64,000 nucleotides of DNA from Arachis hypogaea (lineage: Eukaryota > Streptophyta > Magnoliopsida > Fabales > Fabaceae): NCBI RefSeq assembly GCF_003086295.3, contig NC_092048.1, forward strand, positions 92,918,626 through 92,982,625, written 5' to 3'. Each line of letters begins with the position of its first letter. Position 1 is the first letter of the stretch. Of this stretch, positions 34,885 through 46,168 are shown one piece after another. Both the position numbers and the translations under genes were made by a program. The notes under the pieces are model-generated. The model had not been told where the DNA came from and did no database searches. It worked only from the letters and a program-made list of their open reading frames with translations.

Positions 34885-35669
34885 TTGTTCGAGTTTGGAC
34901 AACTGACGGTCTATTTTGTTGCTTAGATTAGGAAAAATTTTTCTTTTTGGTTTAGAGTCTTCTATTATTATTTTTGGTTAAAATTTTAAAATCCTTATTT
35001 TATTTTTCTAAATTATTTTCGAAAATTTTCAAAACCAATAACTTCATAATTTAGTCTTCTGTTTGAGTTTAGTTTCATATTTTAAGTTTGGTGTTAATTG
35101 CATAAGTTTATTTTTCTTTCATTTTTTTTCAAATTATTAGTGCTCAGAGTATAAAAATTTTTAAGTTTGGTGTCCTTAGTGTTTCTGTTCTCTTAAAAAT
35201 TTTTCAAAAGTTGCTCTCAGTGTTCATCTTGATATTCAAAGTTTTCCTATTTGTTTTCTTTGTTTTGATCTAAAAAATTCTAAGTTTGGTCTCACTTTAT
35301 TGTTTTTCTCTTTCCTCATTAAATTCGAAAAATATCTTTCATATTTATTTAATTGAATTTTCAAAAATTTTATTTAAAAATTCAGATTTTTATTTTCGAA
35401 AAATATCTTTCATAGTTTTGAAATTTCAAAATTCAAAATCCCTTTCAAAAATCATATCCAAAGTTTTCAATTCTTCTTAATTAAGAAATTATTTTAGTTT
35501 TCGAATTTATTTTTTCTTTTTCTTTTAGTTTTTGAAATTTATGTTTTAATTTCTAATTATTTATTTTATCTTATTTTTTATTTATTCGGTTTGTTTTCAA
35601 TTAAATAAAATAAAAATTAAAAAAATATATATTTTATTTGCAATTCACATCAATTCCCTTTTCTCCATC
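34885..35669 (+). other. Leader of element B with repeated AAGTTTGGTG motif
   Basis: AT-rich noncoding leader. AAGTTTGGTGTT occurs at 35094-35105, with shorter copies at 35163-35173 and 35282-35290. The short ORF at 35286-35480 is a chance frame in AT-rich DNA. Confidence 0.7.
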
Positions 35670-36984
35670 ATGGACCTAAGTGGAAATGAACAGTCCAGAA
35701 GGACTTGGGGTCATATGCTAACCCCATTACTGCTGCATACGGGAGTAGTATCTATATACCCCCAATCAGAGCAAGTAGTTTTGAGCTAAATCCTCAGCTC
35801 ATTATCATGGTGCAGCAAAATTGCTAGTATTCCAGTCTTCCACAGGAAGAACCTACTGAGTTTCTAGCACAATTTTTACAAATTGATGACACAGTATATA
35901 ATAAAGAAGTGGATCAGGATGTCTACAGATTATTATTGTTTCCATTTGCTGTAAAAGATCAAGCTAAGAGGTGGTTAAATAACCAACCCACAGCAAGTAT
36001 AAGAACATGGAAATAGTTATCAGACAAATTTCTGAATCAATATTACCCTCCAAAATGGATGACACAACTAAGGCTGGACATCTAAGGCTTTAAACAAGAG
36101 GATAATGAATCTCTTTACAATGCCTGGGAAAGGTACAGAGGGATGCTAAGGAAATGCCCCTCTAAAATATTTTTAGAGTGGGTACAGTTAGACATCTTTT
36201 ACTATGGGCTTATAGAAAAAGCTCAAATATCTCTAGATCACTCAGCTGGTGGATCTATACATATGAGAAAGACAATTGAAGAGGCTCAAGAGCTCATTGA
36301 TACAGTTGTTAGAAATCAGCATTTGTACTTAAGCAGTGAATCCTCCCTGAAAGAAGAGGCTAAAGCAGTATCCACTGAACTTAGTCCTCAAGAACAACTT
36401 GTTGAACTCAATCAGTAATTGCTTATTATAACAAAACAGTTCGCAGAATTCAAGGAGATGCTCCAAGACACTAAAATTGCTAATCAAAATGTGGAAGCAC
36501 AATTGGATCAGACAAGACAGCAGCTATCTAAACAGATAACAGAAGAATGCCAAGCTATTCAATTAAGGAGTAGGAAGACATTAAATGTCTCAACTCAAGG
36601 CAGCAGAAAGCCAAGAAAGGAACAACTGACAGAGGATAAGCAGACCACTACTCAAAATCCTTCTGAGGACAGTAAGAGCCCAGAGAGGAATTATTCTGGC
36701 GTTTAAATGCCAGAAAAGGGTGAAAAACTGGCGTTAAACGCCCAATCCATGTCCAATTCTGGCGTTCAAACGCCAGAAAAGGGTAGGAATCTGGCGTTAA
36801 AAGCCCATCCATCTCCCTATCCTGGCGTTCAAATGCCAATGAGGGATCAGACACCTACAAGTGCTGGTAATAACTCCCTCAAGAAGGCTTCTCAACCTGC
36901 CTCGGTAGGAAATAAACCTGCAGCAACTAAGGTTGAAGAATATAAAGCCAAGATGCCTTATCCTCAGAAACTTCGCCAAGCGAA
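35670..36984 (+). pseudogene. Element B gag
   Basis: Starts MDLSGNEQS. The capsid-like region is readable in pieces: FELNPQLIIMVQQ, PTEFLAQFLQIDD, NQYYPPKWMTQLRL, NESLYNAWERYRGMLRKC, SLDHSAGGSIHMRKT. There is a frameshift before residue 40 and stops that include 36014-36016 (TAG at a conserved polar position) and 36416-36418. The 3' part (36690-36840) is built of CTGGCGTTTAACGCCAG words in the coding frame, giving repeats like GVQTPEKGRNLALKAH. No zinc knuckle was seen. Confidence 0.85.
36690..36840 (+). repeat. Palindromic word block at the gag-protease junction of B
   Basis: Five CTGGCGTT(T/C)AAACGCCAG-like words, each near-palindromic, separated by about 12-20 nt. The same words make up the LTR block and the pol/third-ORF spacer block of this element. 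Confidence 0.75.
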
Positions 36985-38900
36985 ATAGGATAAACAATTT
37001 GCCCGCTTTGCAAACTATCTCAGGACTCTTGAAATCAAGATTCCGTTTTCAGAGGCACTTGAGCAAATACCCTCTTATGCTAAGTTCATGAAAGAGATCT
37101 TAAGTTATAAGAAGGATTGGAGGAAAACTGAAAAAGTCTTCCTCACTAAAGAGTGCAGTGCAGTCATTTTAAAGAGCTTACCAGAAAAGCTTAAGGATCC
37201 TGGGAGCTTTATGATACCGTGAACATTAGAGGGTACTTGTACCAAGACAGCTCTATGTGATCTTGGGGCAAGTATCAACCTAATCCCTGCATCCACTATC
37301 AGAAAGCTTGGCTTGACTGAAGAGGTCAAGCCAACCCGGATCTGTCTTCAACTTGCTAATGGCTCCATTAAGTACTCATCAGGCATAATTGAGGATATGA
37401 TTGTCACAATTGGGCCATTTGACTTTCCCACTGACTTTGTAGTGCTGGAAATGGAGGAGCACAAGAGTGCAACTCTCATTCTAGGAAGACCTTTCCTAGC
37501 AACTGGACGAACCCTCATTGATGTCCAAAAAGGGGAAGTGACCTTGAGAGTCAATGAGGATGAGTTTAGGCTGAATGCTGTTGAGGCAATGAAGCATCCA
37601 GACACATCAAAAGACTGCATGAGTGTTGATATTATTGACTCCCTAGTAGAGGATATCAACATGGCTGAGAGTCTCGAATTAGAGCTAAAAGACATCTTTA
37701 AAGATGTTCAGCCTGATTTGGAAGAACCAGAGGAAATAAAAGAACCTCTGAAAATTCCTCAGGAAGAGGAGAAATCTCCTAAACCCGAGCTCAAACCACT
37801 ATCACCATCCCTGAAATATGCATTTCTGGGAGAAGGTGACACTTTTCTGGTGATCATAAGTTCTGCTTTAAATCCACATGAAGAGAAAGCACTAATTCAA
37901 GTGCTAAGGACACACAAGACAACTCTTGGGTGGTTCATAAGTGATCTTAAGGGCATTAGTCCAGCAAGATGCTTGCACAAGATCCTATTGGAGGATGATG
38001 CTAAGCCAGTGGTTCAACCACAGAGGCGGCTAAATCCAGCCATGAAGGAGGTGGTGCAGAAAGAGGTCACTAAGTTACTAGAGGCTGGGATTATTTATCC
38101 TATTTTTGATAGTCCCTGGGTGAGCCCTGTCCAAGTTGTCGCCAAGAAGGGAGGCATGACAGTGGTTCAAAATAAAAAGAATGAACTGGTTCCTACAAGA
38201 ACAGTTACAGGGTGGCGTATGTGTATTTATTACAGAAGTCTCAATACAGCCACCAGGAAGGATCACTTTCCTTTACCATTCATAGACCAGATGCTAGAGA
38301 GACTAGCAGGTCATGAATATTGCTGCTTTTTGGATGGCTATTCAAGTTACAACCAAATTGCAGTAGATCCTCAGGACCAAGAGAAAACAGCATTCACATG
38401 TCCTTCTAGAGTATTTGCCTACAGAAGGATGCCTTTTGGTCTGTGCAATGCACCTGTAACCTTTCAGAGGTGCATGCTCTCTATCTTCTCTGATATGGTA
38501 GAAAAATTTCTGGAAGTCTAAATGGATGAATTCTCAGTATTCGGAGACTCATTCAGCTCCCGCCTTGACCATCTAGCACTTGTTCTGAAAAGGTGTCAAG
38601 AGACCAACCTAGTTTTAAACTGAAAAAAATGTCACTTTATAGTGACTGAAGGAATTGTCCTTGGGCATAAAATTTCAAACAAGGGAATAGAGGTGGATCA
38701 AGCTAAAATAGAGGTAATTGAACAATTACCACCGCCTGCCAATGTTAAGGCAATTAGAAGCTTTCTGGGGCATGCAGGATTCTATAGGAGGTTTATAAAG
38801 GATTTTTCAAAAATTGCAAAACCTCTAAGCAATCTGGTAGCTACTGACACGCCATTTGTGTTTGACACAGAGTGTCTACAGGCGTTTGAAACTCTGAAAG
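36985..38900 (+). pseudogene. Element B protease and reverse transcriptase
   Basis: Protease: LCDLGASINLIPAST near 37255-37295, with an upstream stop (TGA near 37220). RT: PLKPELKPLSPSLKYAFLG linker, [70 protein letters not shown]. Key defects: the CIDY aspartate is tyrosine (CIYY), and a stop falls at 38519-38521 right before the catalytic box, which reads MDEFS instead of MDDFS. There is a TGA at 38621-38623 where E has tryptophan. The enzyme cannot be active. Confidence 0.9.
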
Positions 38901-39660
38901 CTAAGCTGGTCACAGCACCAGTTATTTCTGCACCAAACTGGACATTACCATTCGAACTGATGTGTGATGCTAGTGACCATGCCATTGGTGCAGTATTGGG
39001 ACAGAGGCATAACAAGCTTCTGCATATCATTTATTATGCTAGCCGTGTTTTAAATAATGCACAGAAAAATTACACAACCATAGAAAAAGAGCTGCTTGCA
39101 GTGGTTTATGCCATTGACAAGTTTAGATCATACTTAGTAGGATCAAAAGTGATTGTGTACACTGACCATGCTACTCTTAAATATCTACTTACAAAGCAGG
39201 ATTCAAAACCCAGGCTCATAAGATGGGTGTTGCTTCTGTAAGAGTTTGATATAGAAATAAGAGACAGAAAAGGGACAGAGAACCAAGTGGCTGATCATCT
39301 GTCCCGGATAGAACCAGTAGAAGGGGCGTCCTCCCCCTCTATTGAGATCTCTGAAACCTTCTCGGATGAGCAATTATTTGCCATTCAGGAAATACCATGG
39401 TTTGCAGACATTGCAAACTATAAGGCTGTAAGATTCATACCCAAAGAGTACAGCAGGCAGCAAATAAAGAAATTGATTTCTGATGCAAAGTACTACTTAT
39501 GGGATGAACCATATCTCTTTAAAAGATGTGCAGACGGAATAATCCGTAGATGTGTGCCCAAGGAAGAGGCACAGAAGATCTTATGGTATTGCCATGGATC
39601 ACAATATGGAGGCCATTTTAGAAGTGAGTGAACGTCCACAAGAGTCCTCCAATGTGGCTT
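38901..39660 (+). pseudogene. Element B RNase H and integrase zinc region
   Basis: RNase [53 protein letters not shown] stop (39239-39241, TAA for a conserved Gln) breaks it. The following [11 protein letters not shown] and CHGSQYGGHF segments begin the integrase HHCC region, with another break near 39630. Confidence 0.85.
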
Positions 39661-40675
39661 CTACTGGCCCACCATTTACAGAGACTCCCGAGAGTTTGTA
39701 CGTAACTGTGACAGTTGCCAAAGAGCTGGAAATCTGCCTCACAGTTATGCCATACCTTAACAAGGGATCTTAGAGATTGAGTTGTTTGATGTATGGGGTA
39801 TTGACTTCATGGGGCCTTTCCCACCATCATACTCAAACACTTATGTCCTGGTGGCAGCAGATTATGTATCTAAGTGGGTGGAGGCGATTGCAACACCCAC
39901 CAATGATACTAAGACAATGATGAAGTTCCTCTAGAAGCATATCTTCAGCAGGTTTGGTGTCCCTAGGATACTGATCAGTGATGGGGGCACTCATTTCTGT
40001 AATAAACAGCTTGACTCCGCTCTAGTCCGATATGGAATTAACCACAAAGTGGCGACTCCGTATCATCCCCAGACAAATGGGCAGGCTGAAGTCTCAAATA
40101 GAAAACTTAAAATAATCCTGGAACGGACTGTGAGTAACCGCAGAAGGGATTGGGCAAGAAGTCTGGACGATGCTCTGTGGGCATACAGAACAGCATTCAA
40201 GACTCCCAAAGGGACCTCTCCATACCAACTTGTGTATGGAAAATCGTGCCATTTGCCTGTGGAACTGGAACACAAGGCCTACTGGGCAACTAAATTCCTA
40301 AATCTTGATGCTAAGTTAGCTAGAGAGAAAAGATTGCTCCAGTTGAATGAGCTAGAGGAATTCAGACTCAATGCTTTTGAAAATGCAAAATTTTACAAGG
40401 AAAAAGCAAAAAGGTGGCATGACAAAAAACTGTCATCCAGAGTCTTTGAGACAGGACAAAAGGTTCTGCTGTTCAACTCTAGGCTCAGATTGTTCCCCGG
40501 AAAACTAAAATCCCGGTGGAAGGGACCATATGTGATTACAAGTGTGTCACCCTATGGCTATGTGGAGCTTCAAGATATTGATTCTAATAAGAGGTTCATT
40601 GTTAATGGACAGAGAGTCAAGCATTATCTTGAAGGTAATGTTGAGCAAGAATACTCAAAGCTGAGACTAGATTAA
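39661..40675 (+). pseudogene. Element B integrase core and C terminus
   Basis: The core reads [26 protein letters not shown] and [15 protein letters not shown], so the D-D-E residues are present. Stops lie between zinc region and core and in the FL*KHIF segment (near 39933). The last 208 codons (40049-40675) are open and carry [42 protein letters not shown] and [19 protein letters not shown]. The frame ends at TAA 40673-40675. Confidence 0.88.
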
Positions 40676-40869
40676 AGCTCAGTAAGGTCCAGCTAAAGAC
40701 AATAAAGAAGCACTTGCTGGGAGGCAACCCAGCTATTAGCAAAGTTTATTTGTTATTCAAATAATAATTATAAGAGTTTGATATAAATTATCTTCAAGGT
40801 TAATTATCAATTGCAGGAGTTCACAGAGTTACAGAAGGATTCAGAGCATAAAGCAGAGAAAAGGAGCTC

Positions 40870-41110
40870 ACTGGCATAAAAATGCCAGTAGAGATACCTT
40901 TCTGGGCGTTAAATGCCAAAATGGGTACCATTCTGGAAGTTTAACGCCAGAATTGTGGCATCCTGGGCGTTTAGAAAAAGGCCCAGTGATAAAGGCTTTC
41001 TGGCGTTTAACGCCAGCCAGGGTACTTGTTGGGCGTTAAACGCCCAAAAGAAGCAACAAATGGGCGTTAAACGCCAGAATGGGTGCCATTCTGGGCGTTT
41101 AACGCTAGGA
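40870..41110 (+). repeat. Palindromic word block between pol and the third ORF of B
   Basis: Seven or so GGGCGTTTAACGCCAG-type words in 240 bp, several perfect or near-perfect palindromes. Same words as the LTR block at 33645-33765. Confidence 0.8.
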
Positions 41111-41617
41111 ATGTGGAGGGGAGGAAGTTTTGTTTCCAACTCAAATTTTTTTCAAATTTTCATGGTTCCATCCAAAATTTCTTGCATAAACATGTTACAA
41201 ATTATCATCTTTCAATTTCAATTTAAAAAAAACAAATTAAAAATAAATTTTTCTTTAATCCTAAAAATCTTTCTCAAATCTTCTTCAATTTCTTCTCAAA
41301 TCTTTTTCAACTCATCATACTATCTTTTCAAATTCAGATTTATCTTTTTCAAATCTCTTATATCATTTCAATTTTAAAATTTCATCTTTTTCATATCATA
41401 TTTATCTTTTACAAATCATATCTTCTATCATATCTTTTTCAAAATTTTCGAACCCACCCCCTCCCTTATAAATTCACACTCGGCCTCCCCCTCTCCTCCA
41501 TAACTCGAATTTGACTCTCCTTCTATTCATCTCCTTTCCTTTCTTTTGCTTGAGGACAAGCAAACCTCTAAGTTTGGTGTGTTTTTCATGATCACTGAGC
41601 TAAGATTCACTCAGATC
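41111..41617 (+). other. Spacer before the B third ORF, with internal hairpin-primer module
   Basis: AT-rich and pyrimidine-rich, with no gene. Near its end is the hairpin TTGCTTG-AGGA-CAAGCAA (41546-41563), followed by AAGTTTGGTGT (41570-41580). This duplicates the module found at the 3' LTR. A possible splice acceptor, ttcactcag, ends 3 nt before the ORF start. Confidence 0.6.
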
Positions 41618-42748
41618 ATGACTCCTAAGGGAAAACAAACCACTTCAAGAGGCAAGAAAGAGAACACTCCAAAACCACTTTGGAATCAAGAGAGGTTCTT
41701 AACCAAAGAACATGCAGACCATTACCATAAAATAATGTGTCTAAGGTCAGTAATCCCGGAAGTTAAATTCGATCTAAAAGAAGACGAATATCCGGAGATC
41801 CAAGAGCAGATTTGAAACAGGGGCTGGGAAATTCTAGCTAATCCTGAGACAAAGGTGGGTAGAAACATGGTTCAGGAATTCTACTCAAATCTGTGGCAAA
41901 CAGATAAGCAAAGAATGACTGAAACTGCCTTCTATACCTTTCGAACCATGGTCAAAGGGAAGATTATTTACTTCCACCTGGACAAAATAAGAGAGGTCTT
42001 CAAGCTACCTCAACTACAAGATGATCCAGAATCCTTTAATAGGAGAATGATGAGATTAGATAAGCGCTTGGACCAAGTTCTAGAGAACATATGCATCCCT
42101 GGAACCAAGTGAATAACCGACACAAAGGGTGTCCCAAATCAACTCAAGAGAGGAGATCTCAAACCAGTTGCTAGGGGATGGCTGGACTTCATTGGGCATT
42201 TTATACTACCCACCAGCAACCGCTCTGAAGTCACTGTCAAAAGAGCAGTGATGATCCACTGCATTATGCTGGGAAACGAAGTGGAGATTCATCATCTGAT
42301 TTCCTGTGATCTTTACACAATTGCAAACAAGAACTCTACTGACGCCAAATTGGCTTACCCAAGCTTAATCTCTCTGCTATGTAAAGATGCTGGGGTAAAG
42401 ATGGGAGTGGATGAGTATATCTCAATCGAGCACCCAATCACCAAAAAGTCAACGGACGGACAACAAGTGTAAGATAACTCCATCAAAAGGAGGGCACAGG
42501 AGTTCCTCCCAGAAATTCCTCAGATTGACTACTGGACCCGCCTAGAAGTATCTGTCACCAAGCTACAAGAAGCTATGGATCAACTGAAAGAAGAACAGCA
42601 AATTTATAGCATGCTCTGCAAACTGCTAAAGGAACAAGAGAAGCAAGGGTGTGAGCTACAGGAGCTGAAGCGCCAGAAGCTGTCTCTTGAAGGACCAGAC
42701 ACCCCACGGATTGAAGGAGCATCCATCTCCCAAAATAAAGGTTGTTGA
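41618..42748 (+). pseudogene. Element B third ORF (putative plant transposon protein type)
   Basis: A single frame of about 377 codons from 41618, interrupted only by three stops (41813-41815, 42110-42112, 42470-42472), with no frameshift. N terminus MTPKGKQTTSRGKKENTPK is basic. Then RGWEILANPE...VQEFYSN, which matches the RGWGF...VEFYSN region of the C and D third ORFs, then GWLDFIGHFILPTSNRSEV and a coiled-coil-like tail (KLQEAMDQLKEEQQ, LLKEQEKQG). No signal peptide or membrane segment, so not envelope-like. Function unknown. I believe this region matches a family described as putative plant transposon protein, but that was not tested here. Confidence 0.75.
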
Positions 42749-43869
42749 GTCCTAATCTTAACTTTGTGATAACTTTTGCTATTAGAGATCTACCTTAGGA
42801 GTCACATGAATAATAGTAATTAGTATCTTTATTTTTATTTTTTATTTTTTTATTATCTCCAAGTAAGCTATAAATTATTTTTCTCATCATCATTAAACAT
42901 GAATAAAATAGCAGATTTTTGTTTAGAATAAGGAGGCAGTTTTATTTTCGAGTTCTTAATAAGAAAAATTTAAATTATTTATATGTGGTGGCAATACTTT
43001 TTGTCTTCTGAATGAATGCTTGAACAGTGCATAATTTTTGATAGTGAAGTTTATGAATGTTAAATTTATTGGCTCTTGAAAGAATAATGAAAAAGAAGAA
43101 ATGTTATTGATAATCTGAAAAATCATAAAATTGATTCTTGAAGCAAGAAAAAGCAGTGAATACAAAGCTTGCGAAAAAAATAAAAAAAAATGGCGAAAAA
43201 TAAAAGAAAAAGAAAGAAAAAGAAAAAGCAAGCAGAAAAAGCCAATAGCCCTTTAAACCAAAAGGAAAGGGTAAAAAAGGATCCAAGGCTTTGAGCATTA
43301 ATGAATAGGAGGGCCTAAAGGAATAAAATTCTGGCCTAAGCGGCTAAACATAGCTGTCCCTAACCATGTGCTTGTGGTGTGAAGGTGTCAAGTGAAAAAC
43401 TTGAGACTGAGCGGTTAAAGTCGTGGTCCAAAGCAAAAAGAGTGTGCTTAAGAACTCTGGACACCTCTAACTGGGGACTTTAGCAAAGCTAAGTCACAAT
43501 CTGAAAAGGTTCACCCAGTTATGTGTCTGTGGCATTTATGTATCCGGTGGTAATACTGGAAAACAAAGTGCTTAGGGCCACGGCCAAGACTCATAAAGTA
43601 GCTGTGTTCAAGAATCAACATACTAAACTAGTAGAATCAATAACACTATCTGAATTCTGAGTTCCTATAGATGCCAATCATTCTCAACTTCAAAGGATAA
43701 ATTGAGGTGCCAAAACTGTTCGGAAGAAAAAAGCTACTAGTCCCGCTCATCTAATGAGAATTTGAGCTTCATATAAAACTATGAGATGTTATTGCCTCTT
43801 GATTTTCTTTCAATCCTATTTTATTTATCTAGTTGCTTAAAGACAAGCAATAGTTTAAGTTTGGTGTTG
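42749..43869 (+). other. 3' noncoding region of element B
   Basis: No gene. Contains an A/G-rich stretch (about 43143-43240) whose minus-strand Phe-rich ORFs are artefacts. Ends with TTGCTT...AAGCAA (43833-43850) and AAGTTTGGTGTTG (43857-43869) at the LTR. Related in parts to 23650-24463 of element J. Confidence 0.7.
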
Positions 43870-45455
43870 TGATGAGCAGATATTTTATACGCTTTTTGGG
43901 GGTATTTTCATATAGTTTTTAGTAGGATCTAGCTACTTTTTAGTATATTTTTATTAGTTTTTATGCAAAAATCACATTTCTGGACTTTACTATGAGTTTG
44001 TGTGTTTTTCTGTGATTTCAGGTATTTTTTGGCTGAAATTGAGGGACCTGAGCAAAAATCTGATTCAAGGCTGAAAAAGGACTGCAGATGCTGTTGGATT
44101 CTGACCTCCCTACACTAGAAATGGATTTTCTGGAGCCACAAAAACCCAATTGGCGCGAGTTTAATTGCGTTGGAAAGTAGACATCCTGGGCTTTCCAGAA
44201 ATATATAATAGTCCATACTTTGCCCGAGTTGAGATCATGCAAACTGGCGTTTAATGCCAAGTCTCTACCCTATTCTGGCGTTAAACACCAGAACTGGCAT
44301 AAAAGTTAGAGTTAAATGCCCAAACTGGCACAAAAGCTGGAGTTAAACACCAGGAGCAGCCTATGCACGTGAAAGCTTCAATACTCAGCCCAAACACACA
44401 CCAAGTGGGCCCCAGAAGTAGAATTCTGCACTATCTATCTTAGTTTACTCATTTTCTGTAAACCTAGGTTACTAGTTTAGTATAAAAACTACTTTTAGAG
44501 ACTTATTATGGATCTCATGACATTTTACATCAGAACTTGTATTTTCTACGGCATGAGTCTCTAAACCCCATGTTTGGGGGTGAGGAGCTCTGCTGTGTCT
44601 CAATGGATTAATGCAATTACTACTGTTTTCCATTCAATCACGCATGTTTCTACTCTAAGACATCCACTCGCACTTCAACATGATGAATGTGATGATCCGT
44701 GACACTCATCACTATTCTCAACCTATGAATATGTGCCTGACAACCACTTCCGTTCTACCTTAGATTGAGTGTGTATCTCTTTGATTCCTGGTTCACGCGT
44801 TTGATTACATCTCCTGACAATAGAGCATTCAAATCTGTGAGACCAGAGTCTTTATGGTATAAGCTAGAATCAATTGGCAGTATTCTTGATCCGGAAAGTC
44901 TAAACCTTGTCTGTGGTATTCCGAGTAGGATCTGGGATGGGATGACTGTGACGAGCTTCAAACTCGCGAGTGTTGGGCGTAGTGACAGACGCAAAAGGAT
45001 CAATGGATCCTATTCTAACATGAGTGAGAACCAACAGATGATTAGCCGTGCGGTGACAGCGCATTTGGACCATTTTCACTGAGAGGACGGATGGTAGCCA
45101 TTGACAATGGTGATCCACCAACATATAGCTTGCCATGGAAGGAGCCTTGCGTGCGTGAAGTAGAAGACAGTAGGAAAGCAGAGATTTAGAAGACAGAGTA
45201 TCTCCAAAACCTCAACCTGTTCTCCATTACTGCATAACAAGTATTATTTATTTTATGTTATTTACTCTTCATAAACCCAACCATTTTTATTACTAATTTC
45301 CTGACTAAGAGTTACAAAATAACCATAGCTTCTTCAAGTCGACAATCTCTGTGGGATCGACCCTTACTCACGTAAGGTATTACTTGGACGACCCGGTGCA
45401 CTTGCTGGTTAGTGGTACGAGTTGTGAAAAGTGTGATTTACAATTTCGTGCACCA
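43870..45455 (+). repeat. 3' LTR of element B
   Basis: TGATGAGCAG ... GTGCACCA, 1586 bp. The word block is at about 44238-44355, with several words decayed relative to the 5' LTR (for example GTTAAACACC for GTTAAACGCC), as expected of CpG loss. Followed by the duplication acagc. Confidence 0.95.
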
Positions 45456-45460
45456 ACAGC

Positions 45461-46168
45461 CATGTCCGCTGTGAAGGTGGACTCGTGAGTGCTCAAAAAG
45501 ATATAGTGGGACATAATCTGTGCCCACACGCGAGCCTCCAAGGTGAGTGACTGGGCTAAGATGTTCTTGGGTTTTGATCGATGCTGCCTGTAGATCCAGG
45601 TGCTGCCAGGTTGGGCTATAACTCCGAGGATGCTATCCCAGTCGAACTGATATATTTGGCGCTTAAGAGAGGCCTCTTGATATGCATCCAATCCTTCTGG
45701 ACTAGGTGGAAGATCCAGTGCTCGCTGTATGGTACTCTCGAAGATAGGGACTTGCTGCTGACGAACGTAGACAGTCTGAAGAGTAGGCGAGTAGAAGTTG
45801 GAGTAGAATTCAACTACCCATGATAAGTTGACCTCTTGTGGCTGCCTCCTCAAAAATCCCCACTGTCTCCTCTCAATTTGGGGCTCCACAAAATCAACGA
45901 AGTGTGTTGGGACAATGAGTAGATGCTCATTGTTGTAGTTTCTCTCGGCTAGGTTGGGGAACATCTATTCGCAATAACGGTTAGTGAACCGTGTGGAGTC
46001 CCGTGCGGGAAAGGCTTTCTCTGCTTCATCAACTTTAATGATCCTCTTTACCCGCTTTGTTGGCGGCTTGACACTGGTAGATGGTGGTGCTTTAGCCGGT
46101 GTTCTCTTGGTTCCTCTCCTTGCCGGTGTCTTGTCAGTGGCCTTCTCTTTTCCTTTCTTGGTACCCAT
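45461..46168 (-). pseudogene. Element C third ORF, N-terminal half
   Basis: Start codon at 46168 (MGTKKGKEKATDK), followed by about 45 residues rich in Lys, Arg, Pro and Thr, like a nuclear-localisation region. Then FTNRYCE, a stop (45965-45967), MFPNLAERNYNNEHLL, IERRQWGFLRRQP...VEFYSNFYSP, VYVRQQQVP and FDWDSILGVIA. B interrupts it at 45460. It continues at 33271. It follows a strong splice-acceptor-like pyrimidine tract (ttctttcttccttag). No membrane segment. Confidence 0.82.

Larger units (their letters stand above)
33277..45455 (+). mobile_element. Element B: complete Ty3/gypsy retrotransposon inserted in the C third ORF
   Basis: LTRs at 33277-34860 (1584 bp) and 43870-45455 (1586 bp), exact duplication acagc (33272-33276 and 45456-45460), 12.18 kb. 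Primer site for tRNA-Asp at 34867-34884. Gag, protease, RT, RNase H, integrase and a third ORF are present, all with stops or shifts. LTR divergence is about 4% over the last 540 bp by eye. It must be younger than C, and C younger than D. Confidence 0.96.

Noticed and set aside
41618..42748. Envelope gene, making B, C or D an endogenous retrovirus
   Set aside because: The third ORF has no signal peptide, no membrane segment and no furin-like or fusion region; only its position resembles env.
43143..43240. Phe-rich membrane-like ORFs on the minus strand (42956-43298)
   Set aside because: Reverse of an A/G-rich stretch in the 3' noncoding region of B; low complexity and not conserved.
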